A DNA stretch of 7,365 nt from an uncultured bacterium (lineage in GTDB: Bacteria; Planctomycetota; Phycisphaerae; Phycisphaerales; SM1A02). Shown here in pieces: positions 6,189 to 7,365 of this stretch. The first letter of the stretch is position 1; each line of letters starts with the position of its first letter. The translations under genes and the position numbers were made by a program. Location of the stretch: positions 1-7,365 of the forward strand of contig CAIWNO010000449.1 in assembly GCA_903914045.1 (NCBI GenBank), written 5' to 3'. A model generated the notes under the pieces. That model saw only the letters and a program-made list of their open reading frames with translations. It ran no database searches and was not told where the DNA came from.

Positions 6189-6677
6189 TCACAAATTCTC
6201 GTCGTCGTCATCATCTTGATCGTCATCTTCATCTTCCATGTCGGCGCTCATTTCCGTCACAGGATTCATGCCCGCCTCGGCTTGGGAACTGGCGGCCTGC
6301 AGCACTTCCTCAGCCACCAAAATAGGAACGCCTTTAGCGATGCCAAGCGCGATGGCGTCGGAGGGTCGCGAATCAACTTCAATCTCTTGCGCGTCCTTGG
6401 AAATAATCAGGCGCGCGAAATACGTGCCTTGCTCCACGCGGGGAATTTCTATGCGCAGCAACTCGCCGCCAAGCGCCTCGATGGTGTTGGCCAACAAATC
6501 ATGCGTCTGCGGACGGGGAATTTCTATGCCTTTGAGGCGGCGATCAATGGCGATCGCCTCTGGCAAGCCAATCACTATTGGAAACGAGCGCGCACCACCC
6601 ACCTCGGTCAATTCAATGATTTGCATGTCAGTCATTTCACGAATGAAAATTCGCGAGAGTTGCATTGGAATATTCAT
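6189..6677 (-). CDS. Bifunctional nuclease (BFN/DUF151) domain protein
   Basis: This 162-residue protein belongs to the BFN/DUF151 family, named for a plant protein reported to have DNase and RNase activity. The bacterial members' roles are poorly known. The domain spans about residues 5-128. Its signature VDSRPSDAIALGIA (101-114) is close to the family pattern, and FPIVIGLPEAIAIDRRLKG (32-50) and the HDLL block (59-62) are also typical. After a short linker the C-terminus is a strongly acidic tail (147-160, almost all Asp/Glu), which might bind a basic partner or divalent metal. ATG 6677 is chosen because GGAG lies six bases upstream. The frame is open to 6785, but the extra 36 residues (rich in Gly, Asn, His, Pro) show no family similarity and would cover the likely promoter. 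The TGA stop is immediately followed by the GTG start of the HAD gene, so the two are very likely co-transcribed. It is divergent from metK. Confidence 0.9.
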   Translation of the reverse strand: MNIPMQLSRIFIREMTDMQIIELTEVGGARSFPIVIGLPEAIAIDRRLKGIEIPRPQTHDLLANTIEALGGELLRIEIPRVEQGTYFARLIISKDAQEIEVDSRPSDAIALGIAKGVPILVAEEVLQAASSQAEAGMNPVTEMSADMEDEDDDQDDDDDENL

Positions 6678-6683
6678 TGGGTT

Positions 6684-6687
6684 CTCC
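6684..6687 (-). promoter_or_regulatory. Ribosome binding site of the BFN gene
   Basis: GGAG on the minus strand (within TTGGAGAA) is six bases before the ATG at 6677. It supports this start over the far-upstream alternative at 6785 and over Met5 at 6665. Confidence 0.6.
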
Positions 6688-6743
6688 AAGCGACAGTGTA
6701 GGACGCCCCAAGGATCAAAGGGATCGTTACCATGGTGCCCTTC

Positions 6744-6772
6744 ATTCTCTCTGTAATTGGAAACACTTTCAA
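6744..6772 (-). promoter_or_regulatory. Possible sigma-70 type promoter of the BFN-HAD unit
   Basis: On the minus strand TTGAAA (6767-6772, 5 of 6 to the -35 consensus) is separated by 17 bp from GAGAAT (6744-6749, 4 of 6 to the -10). This would put the RNA start about 60 bases before the BFN start codon. The call rests on hexamer matching only. Confidence 0.35.
6752..6757 (+). promoter_or_regulatory. Possible -10 element of metK
   Basis: TGTAAT matches TATAAT at five of six positions, about 53 bases before the metK start. The best upstream hexamer is TTACCA (6727-6732) at a long 19-bp spacing, so the promoter is tentative. If real, it overlaps the proposed divergent BFN promoter. Confidence 0.25.
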
Positions 6773-6797
6773 CACCACTTCGCACAACACCTTCAAT

Positions 6798-6803
6798 AAG
6801 GAA
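6798..6803 (+). promoter_or_regulatory. Ribosome binding site of metK
   Basis: AAGGAA is six bases upstream of the ATG at 6810, a standard position that fixes the metK start. Confidence 0.6.
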
Positions 6804-6809
6804 ACTGGA

Positions 6810-7365
6810 ATGTCATCAAAGCATCTTTTCACAAGCGAGTCAGTATCAATGGGTCACCCGGACAAACTGGCTGACCAAATTTCGGACGCCATTCTTGACG
6901 CCATGCTTGCGCAAGATCCAAAGAGCCGCGTGGCGTGTGAAACACTTGTCACCACTGGCTTGTGCGTTGTGGCTGGCGAAGTGACCACGACTGGTTGGGT
7001 TGATATTCCGGGCGTTGTGCGCAGCACGGTTTTAAAGGCCGGCTACGACGACGCCGACAAGGGATTTGATGGACGCAGTTGCGGCGTCAGCGTTGCGCTT
7101 GGAAAGCAAAGTCCAGACATTGCGCGTGGCGTGAACACGAAGAATTCAAAGAGCAAAAAGAAAAAGGCGCAAGGCGCCGGTGATCAAGGAATGATGTTTG
7201 GATTTGCATGCAGCGAAACTGCGGAACTCATGCCGCTGCCAATTCAAATGGCCCATGATTTGGTGCGTCGCCAAGCCAATATCCGCGAGAAGTGCGGGAT
7301 TGAAGGCTTGCGCCCCGATGCTAAAAGCCAAGTGACCGTGGAATACGACGGACTTATTCCAACGC
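6810..7365 (+). CDS. metK: S-adenosylmethionine synthetase MetK (3' partial)
   Basis: MetK makes S-adenosylmethionine from methionine and ATP in the cytoplasm and is normally essential. The frame from ATG 6810 is open to the window edge (185 codons of a protein usually near 385-400). Family blocks are clear and in order: LFTSESVSMGHPDKLADQIS (6-25, His16, Asp18, Lys19 in the ATP/metal site), VACETLVTTG (41-50), VVAGEVTT (53-60), FDGRSCGVSVALGKQSPDIA (86-105), QGAGDQGMMFG (121-131, Asp125), ETAELMPLPI (136-145) and LRPDAKSQVTVEYD (167-180). Next to the flexible active-site loop it carries NTKNSKSKKKKA (109-120), where E. coli has only about seven residues, so this stretch is five residues longer and very lysine-rich. 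Met14 replaces the Glu of E. coli (SVSEGHPDK). The gene is divergent from the BFN gene across 132 bp, with a good ribosome site. I see no recognisable SAM-binding riboswitch in that short leader. Confidence 0.97.
   Translation, partial: MSSKHLFTSESVSMGHPDKLADQISDAILDAMLAQDPKSRVACETLVTTGLCVVAGEVTTTGWVDIPGVVRSTVLKAGYDDADKGFDGRSCGVSVALGKQSPDIARGVNTKNSKSKKKKAQGAGDQGMMFGFACSETAELMPLPIQMAHDLVRRQANIREKCGIEGLRPDAKSQVTVEYDGLIPT

Noticed and set aside
5946..6701. Long plus-strand frame opposite the BFN and HAD genes, with Arg/Gly/Val repeats
   Set aside because: Its repeats are the antisense of the NSTSDAAP repeat, and it lies opposite two genes with clear family motifs.
6678..6785. N-terminal extension of the BFN protein to 6785
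   Set aside because: The extension lacks family similarity and covers the likely promoter; GGAG precedes ATG 6677.
6678..6809. SAM riboswitch in front of metK
   Set aside because: The leader is short and I could not find the conserved helices or core sequence of a known SAM riboswitch class; a covariance-model scan would settle it.
1..7365. A new defence or mobile system
   Set aside because: Seven of the eight genes belong to known housekeeping or widespread families, and there are no transposase, integrase, toxin-antitoxin or phage-like genes.

Overview
The window carries eight protein genes and no RNA genes, mobile elements or CRISPR arrays. Most are housekeeping genes. The exception is one secreted protein of unknown function with a PEP-CTERM type sorting tail. 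Three things point to a planctomycete-like bacterium, possibly of the Phycisphaerae: the 'VPAPGA...RRR' form of the tail, a TatC with a long extra exported loop, and a MetK that reads SVSMGHPDK where E. coli reads SVSEGHPDK. This assignment is inference from remembered family traits; no search was run.

Layout, left to right. On the plus strand, a tight cluster runs tatD (5' end outside the window), tatC and tadA: a metal-dependent nuclease, the core twin-arginine translocase subunit, and the tRNA adenosine-34 deaminase. tatC and tadA overlap by one base (TGATG). A 216-bp gap then precedes the PEP-CTERM gene (2572-3852), which has a good ribosome binding site. This gene converges with truD across a 140-bp spacer containing AT-rich inverted repeats that can pair in two mutually exclusive ways.

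On the minus strand, reading right to left, lie a bifunctional-nuclease (BFN/DUF151) domain gene, a HAD-superfamily phosphatase-like gene, and truD (tRNA pseudouridine-13 synthase). The BFN stop codon directly abuts the GTG start of the HAD gene, and truD follows after a 147-bp gap. A 132-bp divergent region separates BFN from metK (S-adenosylmethionine synthetase). metK runs rightward off the end of the window.

The genes do not form one obvious pathway. Protein export (TatC, plus a secreted PEP-CTERM protein that probably uses Sec and an exosortase encoded elsewhere) sits beside RNA modification and core metabolism (TadA, TruD, MetK). I found no convincing new multi-gene system. The features most worth a second look are the uncharacterised PEP-CTERM protein, the roughly 60-residue TatC loop insertion, the 24-bp in-frame tandem repeat in the HAD gene, the lysine-rich insertion beside the MetK active-site loop, and the alternating hairpins between the convergent genes.
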